Numbered from the stretch's first letter, positions 34,723 to 44,821 are shown. The stretch is 64,000 bases of DNA from an uncultured Bacilli bacterium (GCA_934085825.1 CAKOHR010000002.1:120090-184089); one strand, 5' to 3'. Notes: generated by a model from the sequence alone, not told the origin. Made by a program: numbers and translations.

Positions 34723-37038
34723 TCAAACAACTTCATTTGTGTCATCTTCAAGTAAAACTTCATCATCTTTTGTTTTAAAGCATATATCCTTAAATTTACA
34801 ATAAGTACATGCTATATTTTTACCTCCAAGTACCTTGGGATTTATTTTGAAATTACCTTTCACAATATACTTTATTACATCATCTATAATTTCATTTACT
34901 TTAATTATTAAATTATCCATCTCTTCATTAGATAGAACTTTACTAGTGCTATAAAAAGAGCCATCTTTTTTGAATCTTAAACCTTTTATCATTTTACTAT
35001 CTTTATAGTTACTATCAAGAAGACTCATAATAGTTTCATTACTATTGGTATAACCAGATAATCTTAGGTTATCTTTCTTTAAAGTTTCTAAAGACTTATG
35101 CTTATCCCTATTTAAAACATTATTAAGTACTCTTTCTATGTAGAAACCCGCAATAATAGAGTTTTTAAATCTATCACTTGTTTTAAGTAAATATAAATAT
35201 ATCGGAAGTTGCATATTAAGACCATATTCTAAAGTATCTAACTTTACATTCTTATCCCCAGTTTTATAATCCACTACTGCTATTATTTCTTTATCATTAT
35301 ATTTAGTAGTCATAACTTTATCTATAAAGCCTTTAAAGTTTACCTTTACTCCATCATAGTCTTTTTCCACATTAAGTTCTGTTTCAAATAAATAATCATT
35401 TAAACTGCTTGCCTTTTTTTGTTCTTTTAAATATTTAAGTAAAAAGTCTATTTCTTTTGCAAGAACATGAATATAAAATAATTCTCTTTCTTTAAATTTA
35501 AAATCTAATTCTTTAATAAATAAACTTATTTCTTTTTCAATATCTATATCATCATTTATACCAATTTCTAATATATGATGCACAATCTGTCCAATTACAG
35601 TTTTAAAAGTTTCTTCAAAAACATCTAAATTTAATATTTTAGCTAAATAATATCTAAAACTACATTCATTAAAAGTTTCTAAACTTGTATACGAAAGAGT
35701 TACCCCTTCTTCAAGTCTTTCTTTAAGTAATGAGTTATTTATACTAGTAAATTTATTATTATATTCTCTATATGGAATATTTAAATTATTTTGATATACT
35801 TTTAAATACTTACTTTCATCATTATACTTATATAAATTATCTAAATCCATAGCATACTCAAGTTCACTATATTTTTTGCTGTAAGATACTTTTTTATCTA
35901 TATCAATTTTTTTTACTTCTAATCCTAAATCTTCAATTAAACTTGAAGGATATAAAACACCATTATCACCATGCATAGAATAACTTATACTTAAATTAGG
36001 AATATTATATATTAAATTTATAACATTATCTTTATTTATTTTATTTATTTCTAAAGATGTATCCAGTCCAAGTTTAGTTTTTATATTATCACTTAAAAAG
36101 TCATCATCCTTCTTTACTTTAGGATAACTGCCTATATTAAAACCAAGCAAAAACACATAATCGTTTTTGCTATAAACTTCTTCAAGAGAATGTAACTCTA
36201 TAGCATTTTTATATACAGTATTACTAACTTTAGCTTGTTTTAAATCTCTTTTAATAAACTCTTTTCTAACTATTTTATCTTTTACTTGTACAGACTTATT
36301 TATAATAGTAATAAGTTCATTTACATTACTATACTTACTACTTAAATAATCTATTACTTCATCTATTTCTTTATTATCATAAAGATTTAAAAATTCTTTA
36401 GATATACTTAAACTTAAAAATGAAGAATTATTATCTATATTAATAGGTGTTTTAAATAATTTAAAATAATATTCTAAATGTTTATAATATTCTTTACTTG
36501 CAATTAACTTTATATTATTAATGTCTATACCTTTTTTTAGTAATTTCTTTATTTCTATAACAATATACTCTACTTCTTCACGTATATTACTTGCTTCATA
36601 CACACACAGCTTATAGTTATTTTTTTCTACACTTTCTAATTTATAATCCATACCATCTAAAATTAATCTTTCTTCCTTAGTTAATACATCTTTGCCATAT
36701 ATAGTAACTTTTTGATTATACATATATTTTCTAAAATTATCATCATATATAAGTAAATTTTGTTCATCTAATTCTTTTCTTAAATTATTTAAAAACATTA
36801 CTTTTTCATCGTCAATCTCTTTTAAAAAATATAAATTATCTAAATAAATTTTAGCTATATTAATATTTACATTATATTTTTTTATAACGTATTCTAAAGC
36901 TCTATCATCATAGTCAAAGAACAACTTTTTTTTAAGTTCTTTAAACCCTAGAAATTTATTATTATTAAATTTCTTTTCTATGTTTATTTTCTTTAATAAC
37001 TCTATTTTATTAAATTCACTAGTTATTACTACATTCAT
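34723..37038 (-). CDS. addB: ATP-dependent nuclease subunit B
   Basis: AddB partners AddA and recognises Chi. From ATG 37038 (MNVVITSEFNK; GAGG seven bases upstream) the protein has 771 residues, well below the about 1160 of Bacillus AddB. The C-terminal nuclease domain is clear: FNECSFRYYLAK, FKGFIDKV, VDYKTGD, and CTYCKFKDIC, giving the Cys-x(n)-Cys-x2-Cys-x5-Cys iron-sulphur pattern of AddB. The N-terminus has no Walker A (no GxxGxGKT), so the helicase-like half is degenerate, as in several short AddB/RexB proteins. Confidence 0.88.
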   Translation of the reverse strand: MNVVITSEFNKIELLKKINIEKKFNNNKFLGFKELKKKLFFDYDDRALEYVIKKYNVNINIAKIYLDNLYFLKEIDDEKVMFLNNLRKELDEQNLLIYDDNFRKYMYNQKVTIYGKDVLTKEERLILDGMDYKLESVEKNNYKLCVYEASNIREEVEYIVIEIKKLLKKGIDINNIKLIASKEYYKHLEYYFKLFKTPINIDNNSSFLSLSISKEFLNLYDNKEIDEVIDYLSSKYSNVNELITIINKSVQVKDKIVRKEFIKRDLKQAKVSNTVYKNAIELHSLEEVYSKNDYVFLLGFNIGSYPKVKKDDDFLSDNIKTKLGLDTSLEINKINKDNVINLIYNIPNLSISYSMHGDNGVLYPSSLIEDLGLEVKKIDIDKKVSYSKKYSELEYAMDLDNLYKYNDESKYLKVYQNNLNIPYREYNNKFTSINNSLLKERLEEGVTLSYTSLETFNECSFRYYLAKILNLDVFEETFKTVIGQIVHHILEIGINDDIDIEKEISLFIKELDFKFKERELFYIHVLAKEIDFLLKYLKEQKKASSLNDYLFETELNVEKDYDGVKVNFKGFIDKVMTTKYNDKEIIAVVDYKTGDKNVKLDTLEYGLNMQLPIYLYLLKTSDRFKNSIIAGFYIERVLNNVLNRDKHKSLETLKKDNLRLSGYTNSNETIMSLLDSNYKDSKMIKGLRFKKDGSFYSTSKVLSNEEMDNLIIKVNEIIDDVIKYIVKGNFKINPKVLGGKNIACTYCKFKDICFKTKDDEVLLEDDTNEVV

Positions 37039-37092
37039 AATATACCTCATTTATTAATATATAAATATTATATCATTAAGCCAAGAACATAA

Positions 37093-37185
37093 CTTAAATT
37101 TCTAACGAAATTCAAGTAGCAGTGTTACCTCATGGTAACACTTTTCTGTTTCACTGAAAACCAAGGCTTCTTAAGCTGACCACCT
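37093..37185 (-). repeat. Solo IS200/IS605-like 3' end, copy A
   Basis: Reading the minus strand, this segment matches copy B at 57855-57947 at about 85% by eye. It contains three hairpins: a GTGAAAC element, GTGTTACC pairing with GGTAACAC, and the terminal hairpin CTTGAATTTCGTTAGAAATT with its partner. At its start both copies read as codons Trp-Ser-Ala-stop with silent differences. A serial-hairpin tail after a reading-frame end, finishing in a TTCGTTAGAA hairpin, resembles the right ends of TnpB-carrying IS elements, where the guide RNA lies. No tnpB body remains. Confidence 0.6.
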
Positions 37186-37371
37186 TCGGATGGTCGCCAC
37201 CCTAATATTTTTATATATTTCGTTCCTATTTATATTATACATTCTTTCATATATATTTTCAAACCCTCAAACATTATATTTTCACTTGCATATGATTAAT
37301 CTATGATAATGTCTTAAGTGTTAGTATTTGATTATGTCTCAAAAAATGTAATATATATCACTCGAGGTGAT

Positions 37372-37707
37372 ATGATGAGAAATGTAGAATTAAGAATGAA
37401 CGAACAAGAAAAATATGAAGTTATCAAAGAATTAGTAGATCACAATGGTAACAAAAACAGAGCTGCAAAAAAGCTCGGTATATCAAAAAGACAAATTGAT
37501 CGTCTTATAATCAAATATAAAGAGAAAGGCAAATCTGGCTTTGTTCACGGTAATCGTGGACATGTCTCAGCAAAGACACTAGATAAGTCAATCTCTGAAA
37601 ACATTATACTACTTTATAAGAATAAATACTATGATTTTAATTTTAATCATTTCAAAAATACACACACACATATATATACATTTTTAAAATTTTTTTACGT
37701 ACAATAA
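37372..37707 (+). pseudogene. Truncated transposase (IS1202/ISNCY-like) N-terminal fragment
   Basis: From ATG 37372, behind a CGAGGTGA ribosome site, the frame gives a helix-turn-helix domain: MNEQEKYEVIKELVDHNGNK, RAAKKLGISKRQIDRLI, then YKEKGKSGFVHGNRG. This is the usual beginning of IS1202/ISNCY-type transposases. The match continues to about YKNKYYDFNFNHF near 37650, then degenerates into low-complexity sequence and stops; the DDE catalytic domain is absent. It is a remnant between addB and the DUF4143 gene, with the IS605-like end beside it. Confidence 0.7.
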
Positions 37708-37748
37708 TTAATATAGTTTTTATACTTATCTACGGACAGTTTTAAAAG

Positions 37749-37779
37749 CAAAAAAAGTAACACATTAACATTTGTTACT
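37749..37779 (-). terminator. Terminator of the DUF4143 ATPase gene
   Basis: AGTAACA (37756-37762) and TGTTACT (37773-37779) form a 7-bp stem; on the minus strand six T's follow directly (37755-37750). Confidence 0.65.
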
Positions 37780-37824
37780 AAGTTTTATAATTTTGGCATT
37801 TTTGTGTCTTATTTATATATTTAT

Positions 37825-39137
37825 TTACAAATATTTAATTAAAAATACAGCATATAATGGAATTAATTTTATTTTACTGTTAGGATTATATCCAAAATCC
37901 TTAGAACTAATTCTTATCATATATTTTGGTGAATATAATTTATCATAAATACCCAAACTCTTTGATTTAGTGTTATTATCAGTTTTAACTTCTATTGGTA
38001 TAACGCCATTATTTTCTGTTGAAATTAAAAAGTCTACCTTTGCATCTCTACTTCCTTGCCAATAAAGAAATCTAACCCATTTGATTTAAACTGATTAGCA
38101 ACATAATTTTCAGTAATAATTTCTTTATATATTTTCATATCATCTAATAAAATCGTCTTAGCATCATTATTTACTAATCTATTAAAAATACCAACATCTG
38201 AATAATAAACTTTAAAAGTATTTTCATTTACAAATCCAAGTAATGGTTTCTCTGGTAATTTAACACATTTACATAACTCTACCATATTACTTTCAATTAA
38301 CCAATCTAATGGCAAAGAAAACTCTCTTGATTTTGCATTAGGTTCAACTACTGAATATTGAAATTTTTTTGATGCATTTTGAAGTTGTGAAGATAATGAA
38401 TTATATATTTTTCTAATTTTTAAAGTTTCCAAAGAATTATTAACATGATTATTCATATCATTTTTATAGTCTTCAATTATGTCATTTAAAATACTTAAGT
38501 CATAATTATAATAATCATTTTTACATTTCAATAATTCAGAAACACTATCTGGCATACCGCCAGAAAGTAAATATTCTTTATAATATGATAAAGCTTTATC
38601 ATGTATAAGCCCCATAGCTTCATTTTTATTAAAACATTTCTTAATTCTTTCAAGTAATGCATCTTGATTAAAAGCCATTAAGAATTCTTCAAAATCCATT
38701 GGGTACATATAAAGTCTAGTAACTTTACCAACTGGAAATGGTTTATTTAATCTTGATAATTTAACCCCTAATAAAGAACCCGCACAAATAATTCTTATAT
38801 TACTATGTTTTTCATTAGAAAATTTAAGTTCAGAAATTAATTCTTCGCTTTCTTGTATTTCATCAATAAATAAAACACTATTTTCTTTATCAAAATCAAA
38901 ATCCAATAATAATTTTAAATTATCATACTTTTTTTCTGAAGAGTCAGTACTTTCATATAATTTTATTACATCAGTATCTTCCAGTAAATTTATTCTCTTA
39001 TAATATTTGAATTCATTTTTACAAAATTTATCTATTATATAAGTTTTTCCACATTGCCTTACTCCAAGAACAACCAGTGGTTTAAAATTATTATTTTCTT
39101 TCCATTCAAGTAAATCATTGTATATTTTTCTTCTCAT
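37825..39137 (-). pseudogene. AAA ATPase with DUF4143 domain, frameshifted near its end
   Basis: The first part (39137 to about 38076) encodes an AAA ATPase: Walker A VLGVRQCGKTYII, Walker B LFIDEIQE, sensor AGSLLGV, and the DUF4143 region. The frame then ends early at 38034. Moving to the -1 frame near 38068-38078 restores the family end: FLYWQGSRDAKVDFLI, NNGVIPIEVK, and on to a TAA at 37825. The restored end carries the D-x(n)-E-V-K of a PD-(D/E)XK nuclease fold. One missing base explains the break; there is no slippery heptamer at the site. The family is widespread, usually solitary, and of unclear function. Confidence 0.85.
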
Positions 39138-39168
39138 CAGATATCATCTCCAAACTTATAGCACAATT

Positions 39169-39258
39169 ACACCTTTTTGTAGCCACTTTTTGCTCATATT
39201 CACACCTTTTTGCGGGGACTTTTTGTTAAAATTTACACCTTTTTGCAGGCACTTTTTG
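39169..39258 (-). repeat. Three 33-bp iterons upstream of the DUF4143 ATPase
   Basis: On the plus strand ACACCTTTTTG starts at 39169, 39202 and 39235, exactly 33 bases apart. Each unit also holds a half-copy, ACTTTTTG, five bases later. On the coding (minus) strand each unit reads CAAAAAGT, five variable bases, CAAAAAGGTGT, then a variable nine bases. The array fills the space between topA and the ATPase start, where a promoter and operator would lie. Confidence 0.9.
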
Positions 39259-39290
39259 GATTTTAGCAAAAAAAATAACATCAATTGATG

Positions 39291-41315
39291 CTATTCTTTA
39301 TTACAATTAACACAAGTTACTTCACCATTTTTATCCACTAGAAGCTCACCACAATCTGGGCATATATCTCCAGTTGGTTTATACCAAAGTGCATATTTAC
39401 ATTTTGGATAATTATTACATCCATAGAATATTTTACCTTTTTTAGTTTTTCTTTCTACGATCATACCTTTGTCGCATTTTGGACACTTGCAAACTTCCAC
39501 AACTTCTTTTTTTTCTTTCTTTATATATTTACATGTAGGATAATTACTACATGCCACAAAGTCTCCATATTTTCCTTTTCTTATAACTAATGGACTTCCA
39601 CATTCTGGACAAATTTCTCCTGTTTCTTCTGGACCTTTCTTTTCCATTTCATGAAAAGCTTTTTCTACTAGTGGTTCAAATTCATCATAAAATTCATGTA
39701 AAACTTTTAAATAATCTATTTTATTTTCTGCAATTTTATCTAAATCTTCTTCCATATTAGCAGTATATTCAACATTTACAATACCACTAAAGAATTCTTG
39801 TAATTTATCAGTTGTTTCAATACCAATTTCTGTTGGTTCAAACTTTTTATCTTTTAAAACTACATATCCTCTATCTTTGATGGTACCTACAATAGTTGCA
39901 TATGTTGAAGGTCTACCTATACCTAAGCTTTCCATTTCTTTAATTAAGCTACTTTCCGTAAATCTTGGTGCTGGCTTAGTAAAATGTTGTGTTTTAGTTA
40001 TATCATCGGCTGTTATACAACCTGATTTATAATTTTTTAAGTCTGGAAGTATTACATCTTCACTATCTTCATACTCACCATATACTTTTAAATAACCATC
40101 AAATGTAAGAACACTACCTGTTGCTTTAAATGTATATCCATTATTTTCAAGTATTACTGTGGTTGCAAGTGTTTTGGCATCAGCCATTAATGAAGCTAGT
40201 GCCCTTGTATAAATAAGTTTATATAACTTAAATTCATCATTTGTTAAATATGCCTTAACTTCTTCAGGTGTTCTATTAATGCTAGTTGGTCTTATACCTT
40301 CATGGGCATCTTGCATATTTTCATTCTTTTTACCTTTTTTAACATAACCAATGTAATTTTCTCCAAACTTACCTTTAATAAAACCAAATGTTTCTTTAAC
40401 AAATGTATCACTTACTCTAACACTATCGGTTCTCATGTAAGTAATTAAACCTACAGTTTCATTTTGTAAAGTTTTTCCTTCATATAAATCTTGAGCTATT
40501 TTCATTGTTTTACTTGGAGCAAAGCCTAATTTATTAGATGCTGCTTGCTCTAAAGTACTAGTTTTAAATACTTCTCTTGCTACTTTATTCTTTTCTTTTT
40601 CAGTTACACTTTCTATTTTAAATGATTTAGAAAGATTACTTAATATTTCATCTGCTACTACTTCATTCGGAATTTCAATATCTTTGCCATGATATTTGTC
40701 TAAACTAGCTTTAAAGTCTTTAAAATCTGCTTCAATTGTCCAATATTCTCTTGGTATAAAACTTTGAATTTCTCTTTCTCTATCTACAATTAATTTTAAA
40801 GCTACACTTTGTACTCTACCTGCTGATTTACCCCCAGTTTTCCTTTGCATTAACTTACTTAATCTAAAACCTATTATTCTATCTAAGAATCTTCTAGTTT
40901 CACCAGACTTAACTAAGTTCATATCTATTTTACCAGGATTATTAATAGCATTTATTACAACATCTTTAGTTATTTCATTAAATACTACTCTTTTATATTT
41001 TTCATCAGGTATTTTTACTTCATCATAAATATGCCAAGAAATTGTTTCTCCTTCACGATCTGGGTCGGTTGCAAGATATACAGTTTCGGCATCTTTAACA
41101 TCTTTTTTTAAAGCCGTCACTTCTTTATTCTTACCTTTAATTATTTGATAATTTGGTTTAAAATCATTTTCAATATCTAGTCCTAAACCATATTTTCCAG
41201 TGGTTGCTAAATCTCTAATATGCCCTTTACTAGAAACAACTTTGTAGTCATTTCCTAAATATTTCTCTATGGTTTTACATTTAGCTGGAGATTCCACTAT
41301 TACTAAGTTTTTCAA
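39291..41315 (-). CDS. topA: DNA topoisomerase I
   Basis: TopA relaxes negative supercoils. The 674-residue protein has the TOPRIM domain (VIVESPAKCKTIEKYLG, ATDPDREGE), the active-site region GLITYMRTDSVR with Tyr293, and IGRPSTYATIVGTIKDRGYV. At the C-terminus there are three zinc-ribbon units (CPECGSPLV..CSNYPTCKY; CPKCDKGM..CNNYPKCKY; CPDCGELL..CVNC). It starts two bases after the LTA-synthase-like gene. Confidence 0.97.
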   Translation of the reverse strand: MKNLVIVESPAKCKTIEKYLGNDYKVVSSKGHIRDLATTGKYGLGLDIENDFKPNYQIIKGKNKEVTALKKDVKDAETVYLATDPDREGETISWHIYDEVKIPDEKYKRVVFNEITKDVVINAINNPGKIDMNLVKSGETRRFLDRIIGFRLSKLMQRKTGGKSAGRVQSVALKLIVDREREIQSFIPREYWTIEADFKDFKASLDKYHGKDIEIPNEVVADEILSNLSKSFKIESVTEKEKNKVAREVFKTSTLEQAASNKLGFAPSKTMKIAQDLYEGKTLQNETVGLITYMRTDSVRVSDTFVKETFGFIKGKFGENYIGYVKKGKKNENMQDAHEGIRPTSINRTPEEVKAYLTNDEFKLYKLIYTRALASLMADAKTLATTVILENNGYTFKATGSVLTFDGYLKVYGEYEDSEDVILPDLKNYKSGCITADDITKTQHFTKPAPRFTESSLIKEMESLGIGRPSTYATIVGTIKDRGYVVLKDKKFEPTEIGIETTDKLQEFFSGIVNVEYTANMEEDLDKIAENKIDYLKVLHEFYDEFEPLVEKAFHEMEKKGPEETGEICPECGSPLVIRKGKYGDFVACSNYPTCKYIKKEKKEVVEVCKCPKCDKGMIVERKTKKGKIFYGCNNYPKCKYALWYKPTGDICPDCGELLVDKNGEVTCVNCNKE

Positions 41316-41317
41316 AT

Positions 41318-43360
41318 TTATTCCTCCTTATTATCATTTGCAGCTTTATAGGAATTTATTTTATTTTCTAAATAATTAAAATAATCATTACGGATAATAG
41401 CTTCACTAATTTGCATTCTATTAGTTATTATATTGTTTATTTTAATTAACTCATCAGTGTTATATAATTTATCAGTATAGTATTTGACAGTACCACTACT
41501 TGCATCATAATATACATCACCATTTTTCCATGAACCATCTGCAAAAGCTACAACATTTAGATAATCATCACTAAAGACATCAGTTCCCATATAATATCTT
41601 GGATCATAGTCTAAATTAAATAAATTAGCTAGAGTTGGAGTTAAATTAATATAAGAACTGTATTTTTCTACTACTTCACTTTTAATTTTAGAATTATAGA
41701 TAACCATTGGTGTTCTTTCTACTTCATAATCTTCTAAATCATATGTTAAAACGTCTGATATATCTTTATTCTTTAATCCATATGGATAATGATCTCCATA
41801 CATCACTATGACTGTATCATCCAATTTTCCAGCTTCTTTTAATTTATTTATTAAAATTCCTAAACTATTATCAAAAGTCTTTAGTTTTGACATATATCTT
41901 CTTAATTCTATTGAATAATTCGTTCCTTCAGTAATACTTAAATATTTATCTCCTTCAACACTTGATTGAGTATACGGTTGATGAGCAGAAACAGTTGTAA
42001 GCCATAACATAAAAGGCTTATCACTTGAATCATTATTTAATGTTATGTCCATGGCAACATTCATAAAATCTTCATCGCTAGCCCAGTTTCGATATTCATT
42101 ATAATATTTTATTCCCAAATCATCAACTCCATAGTATGCTTCACCACCTAAATTTTTATGAATTATGCTTCTTGCATAATAGTGTTCTGTGTAATCATGC
42201 ATACTTGTTGCTTTATATCCAGCATTTTTAAAAATATTAAAAATTGACGTAAAATATTTATTATCTTTGAAAACATTTGCAGTACAATTATTTTGAATTG
42301 TGTAAAGACTAGTCATACCACTAAACTCATTATTACCTGTTGCACAACTATTTCTAGGACTATAATTATTTTTAAAACTTATTCCTTCTGTATATAATTT
42401 GTAGAAGTTTGGATATAAGTCTTTATTTATAATTATTTCACTTGTACTTTCCATCATTATTACAATAACATTTTTTCCTTCAAACATGCCTGTGTGATCA
42501 TTGTAATCTGTTATGGATTTATTTTTAATATATTTATTTATATTATTTAGTGTAGTATCAGTTTCATTTTTTATAATATCATCTAATACGGTGTCATCAA
42601 TTTTTCTCTTTTGTTCTGTTTTACTATCACTATTAGTATTTTCATACGCAGCATATGTTGTTTTACTTGGAGCTTCAACCATGCTAGATTTTATATCTAA
42701 AAAGCCAAAGCCTAAAATTCCAAATTGATTTATTGTTGTACTTGGAACACTTGGGTAAGCAAATAATTCTTTATTACTTACGGTTTGTAGCTTATTTTGC
42801 ATAAATGGTATGTCTAATGTTTCATAGTATAAAAAACCACTGAAAACTAAAAGTAAAATACTAGTTATTGTTCTGATACCAGGTTCAAAAACTATATTAG
42901 TTTTTAAAGGGAATTTTTTATCAATTCTTTTTTCTGTTAATTTGTCTAAAAATATATAATATAAAATTAATAATATAAACGGTATAAAAGCTAAATAATA
43001 TGTTAACTTAAATGATGAAAAAAAGTCTAAAATATAGTCTTTAACAGCTCCTAGTTGACTTTTAGTATTAATTGATGCATAAACACCAATAAAGTTATTA
43101 AAGCCTATTTGGAAAAATGTATATGTACTTATAACAAATGTTGCAACTAGTAATAATACTTTGCTTATAATTTTATTAAACCAAGATAAAATAAAGCTTA
43201 GTAAGATACTTACAAAGTTTACCCCGATAAATATTCTTAAAATAGCTATGTTATTTAATGATATTCCACTTATTAATCTAAATGCTACTTCTAATAATGA
43301 AAAAAATATTAGTAGTATAACATAATTTTTTATTAAATTATTCTTTAACAAATTCTTCAT
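41318..43360 (-). CDS. LTA synthase-family membrane phosphotransferase
   Basis: The 680-residue protein has five N-terminal membrane helices (about 10-195) and an extracellular sulfatase-type domain. The catalytic threonine sits in VIVMMESTSE, and metal-site motifs follow: SPRNSCATGNNEF, SMHDYTEHYYARS, SAHQPY, and VMYGDHYPYG. LtaS-type enzymes build the polyglycerol-phosphate chain of lipoteichoic acid from phosphatidylglycerol; other relatives transfer phosphoglycerol to glycans. The pgsA gene in this window supplies the precursor path. It overlaps rnhB by 23 bases. Confidence 0.9.
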   Translation of the reverse strand: MKNLLKNNLIKNYVILLIFFSLLEVAFRLISGISLNNIAILRIFIGVNFVSILLSFILSWFNKIISKVLLLVATFVISTYTFFQIGFNNFIGVYASINTKSQLGAVKDYILDFFSSFKLTYYLAFIPFILLILYYIFLDKLTEKRIDKKFPLKTNIVFEPGIRTITSILLLVFSGFLYYETLDIPFMQNKLQTVSNKELFAYPSVPSTTINQFGILGFGFLDIKSSMVEAPSKTTYAAYENTNSDSKTEQKRKIDDTVLDDIIKNETDTTLNNINKYIKNKSITDYNDHTGMFEGKNVIVIMMESTSEIIINKDLYPNFYKLYTEGISFKNNYSPRNSCATGNNEFSGMTSLYTIQNNCTANVFKDNKYFTSIFNIFKNAGYKATSMHDYTEHYYARSIIHKNLGGEAYYGVDDLGIKYYNEYRNWASDEDFMNVAMDITLNNDSSDKPFMLWLTTVSAHQPYTQSSVEGDKYLSITEGTNYSIELRRYMSKLKTFDNSLGILINKLKEAGKLDDTVIVMYGDHYPYGLKNKDISDVLTYDLEDYEVERTPMVIYNSKIKSEVVEKYSSYINLTPTLANLFNLDYDPRYYMGTDVFSDDYLNVVAFADGSWKNGDVYYDASSGTVKYYTDKLYNTDELIKINNIITNRMQISEAIIRNDYFNYLENKINSYKAANDNKEE

Positions 43361-43973
43361 TCTTTACCTCCAATAATGCTTTTACAGGCTTATATGTAAG
43401 TCTATAATTATCTAATATTCCATATTTTTTGATATTTTCAAGATGTTTCTTAGTTGGATATCCCTTATGATCCTTAAAACCGTATTCAGGGTATTTTTTA
43501 TCTAATTCATACATCATTTTATCACGCGTTACTTTAGCTATTACACTTGCTGCGGCGATGTTTAACGATAAAGCATCACCATGAATGATAGCTTTTGAAT
43601 TTTCCATAGGAAGTGGCATTGCATCTGTTAAAACATATTCAGGTTTAACATTTAAACCATTAATTGCTTCTAACATGGCTTTTCTACTTGCCTCATAGAT
43701 ATTTATTTCATCTATAGTTTTAGCATCCACTATGCCAACCGCATAACTTATGGCATCCTTTTTTATTATTTCATAAAATTTATCTCTCTTTTTTTCACTT
43801 AATTGTTTAGAATCTATTAAACCTTCTAAAGTATAATTCTTAGGAAGAATAACTGCAGCAGCAACAACAGGGCCACACAAAGGACCTCTGCCTGCTTCAT
43901 CTGTTCCAGCTATTAAAGTTATTCCTTCTTTATATAATTCTTTTTCATATTTTAATAAATCTACTTCTTCCAT
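43338..43973 (-). CDS. rnhB: Ribonuclease HII
   Basis: RNase HII cuts RNA in DNA-RNA hybrids and at single misincorporated ribonucleotides. The 211-residue protein contains the catalytic pair in LIAGTDEAGRGPLCGPVVAA, DSKQLSEKKR, and YVLTDAMPLP, and ends with the GFKDHKGYPTKKHLENI block. It overlaps rbgA by 13 bases, the conserved ylqF-rnhB pairing. Confidence 0.96.
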   Translation of the reverse strand: MEEVDLLKYEKELYKEGITLIAGTDEAGRGPLCGPVVAAAVILPKNYTLEGLIDSKQLSEKKRDKFYEIIKKDAISYAVGIVDAKTIDEINIYEASRKAMLEAINGLNVKPEYVLTDAMPLPMENSKAIIHGDALSLNIAAASVIAKVTRDKMMYELDKKYPEYGFKDHKGYPTKKHLENIKKYGILDNYRLTYKPVKALLEVKNEEFVKE

Positions 43974-44821
43974 CTATCAAATGTTACTCCTTTAAGTGAA
44001 CCGCTCACTAAATCATTATACACCTTGTTTGATACTTTTTCATAGTCTATTTCCCCATCTTTTTCAAAAAAATTAAATTTTTTGGCTATAGCCGTAAAAA
44101 TTTCACTTGGATCATTGCTTATTTCAATCTTATATTTATTTTCTAATATATCTTTATAATAATTTTTAAAGAATGTGATAAGATAACCTCCAATATCTGT
44201 CATGTTTAACACTTCCATTTTAATAGTGGCAGTTGATGCTAAACTTAATGCTTCAGTGTTATCTTCAATTTTAGGCCAAAGTATCCCCGGTGTGTCTAAA
44301 AGTAGAAAACCATTGCTTGTTTTTAACCAATTTACTTGCTTGGTAACTCCCGGTTTATTACCAGTGCTAGTGACTTTTCTACCTGCTAATTTATTTATCA
44401 AAGTACTTTTGCCTACATTAGGTATCCCTACTACACCAATTTTTATTTCTTTATTTTTTAAACCTTTTTCTTTTCTTTTTTCTTGAATTGGTTTAGCAAG
44501 TTCATTAGTAAGCTTAATTAATTTTTTATAATCGTCATTGTTAGTTAAATCTACAAGCATTACTTTATACCCCTTATTTTCATAAAATTTTGCCCATTTG
44601 TTTGTTTCATCTAAATCACACAAATCCTTTTTAGTCATAACTAAAATACGTGGTTTATCTTTTATTATCTCTTCCATGCCTTTCATCTTTGAAGATAATG
44701 GCATCCTTGCATCTATGCACTCATATATTATATCTATTAAATTTATTCTTTCTTTTATTTCCCTTTTGGCCTTTACCATATGACCTGGATAATATTGTAT
44801 TACTTTTCCTAGTTCGTCCAT
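43961..44821 (-). CDS. rbgA: Ribosome biogenesis GTPase (YlqF/RbgA)
   Basis: RbgA is needed for late 50S assembly. The 286-residue protein has the circularly permuted GTPase order: G4 motif TKKDLCD first, then GVVGIPNVGKSTLIN (G1) and LLDTPGILWP (G3), followed by an acidic C-terminal helical domain. It begins YYPGHMVKAKREI, a strong family mark. It leads the rbgA-rnhB pair. Confidence 0.95.
   Translation of the reverse strand: MDELGKVIQYYPGHMVKAKREIKERINLIDIIYECIDARMPLSSKMKGMEEIIKDKPRILVMTKKDLCDLDETNKWAKFYENKGYKVMLVDLTNNDDYKKLIKLTNELAKPIQEKRKEKGLKNKEIKIGVVGIPNVGKSTLINKLAGRKVTSTGNKPGVTKQVNWLKTSNGFLLLDTPGILWPKIEDNTEALSLASTATIKMEVLNMTDIGGYLITFFKNYYKDILENKYKIEISNDPSEIFTAIAKKFNFFEKDGEIDYEKVSNKVYNDLVSGSLKGVTFDRWKK

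Noticed and set aside
38060..38085. Programmed -1 frameshift in the DUF4143 gene
   Set aside because: No X-XXY-YYZ slippery site or following pseudoknot is visible; a simple one-base loss is more likely.
39169..39258. Short CRISPR array
   Set aside because: Only three units, contiguous 33-base period with half-repeats inside, no unique spacers and no cas genes nearby.
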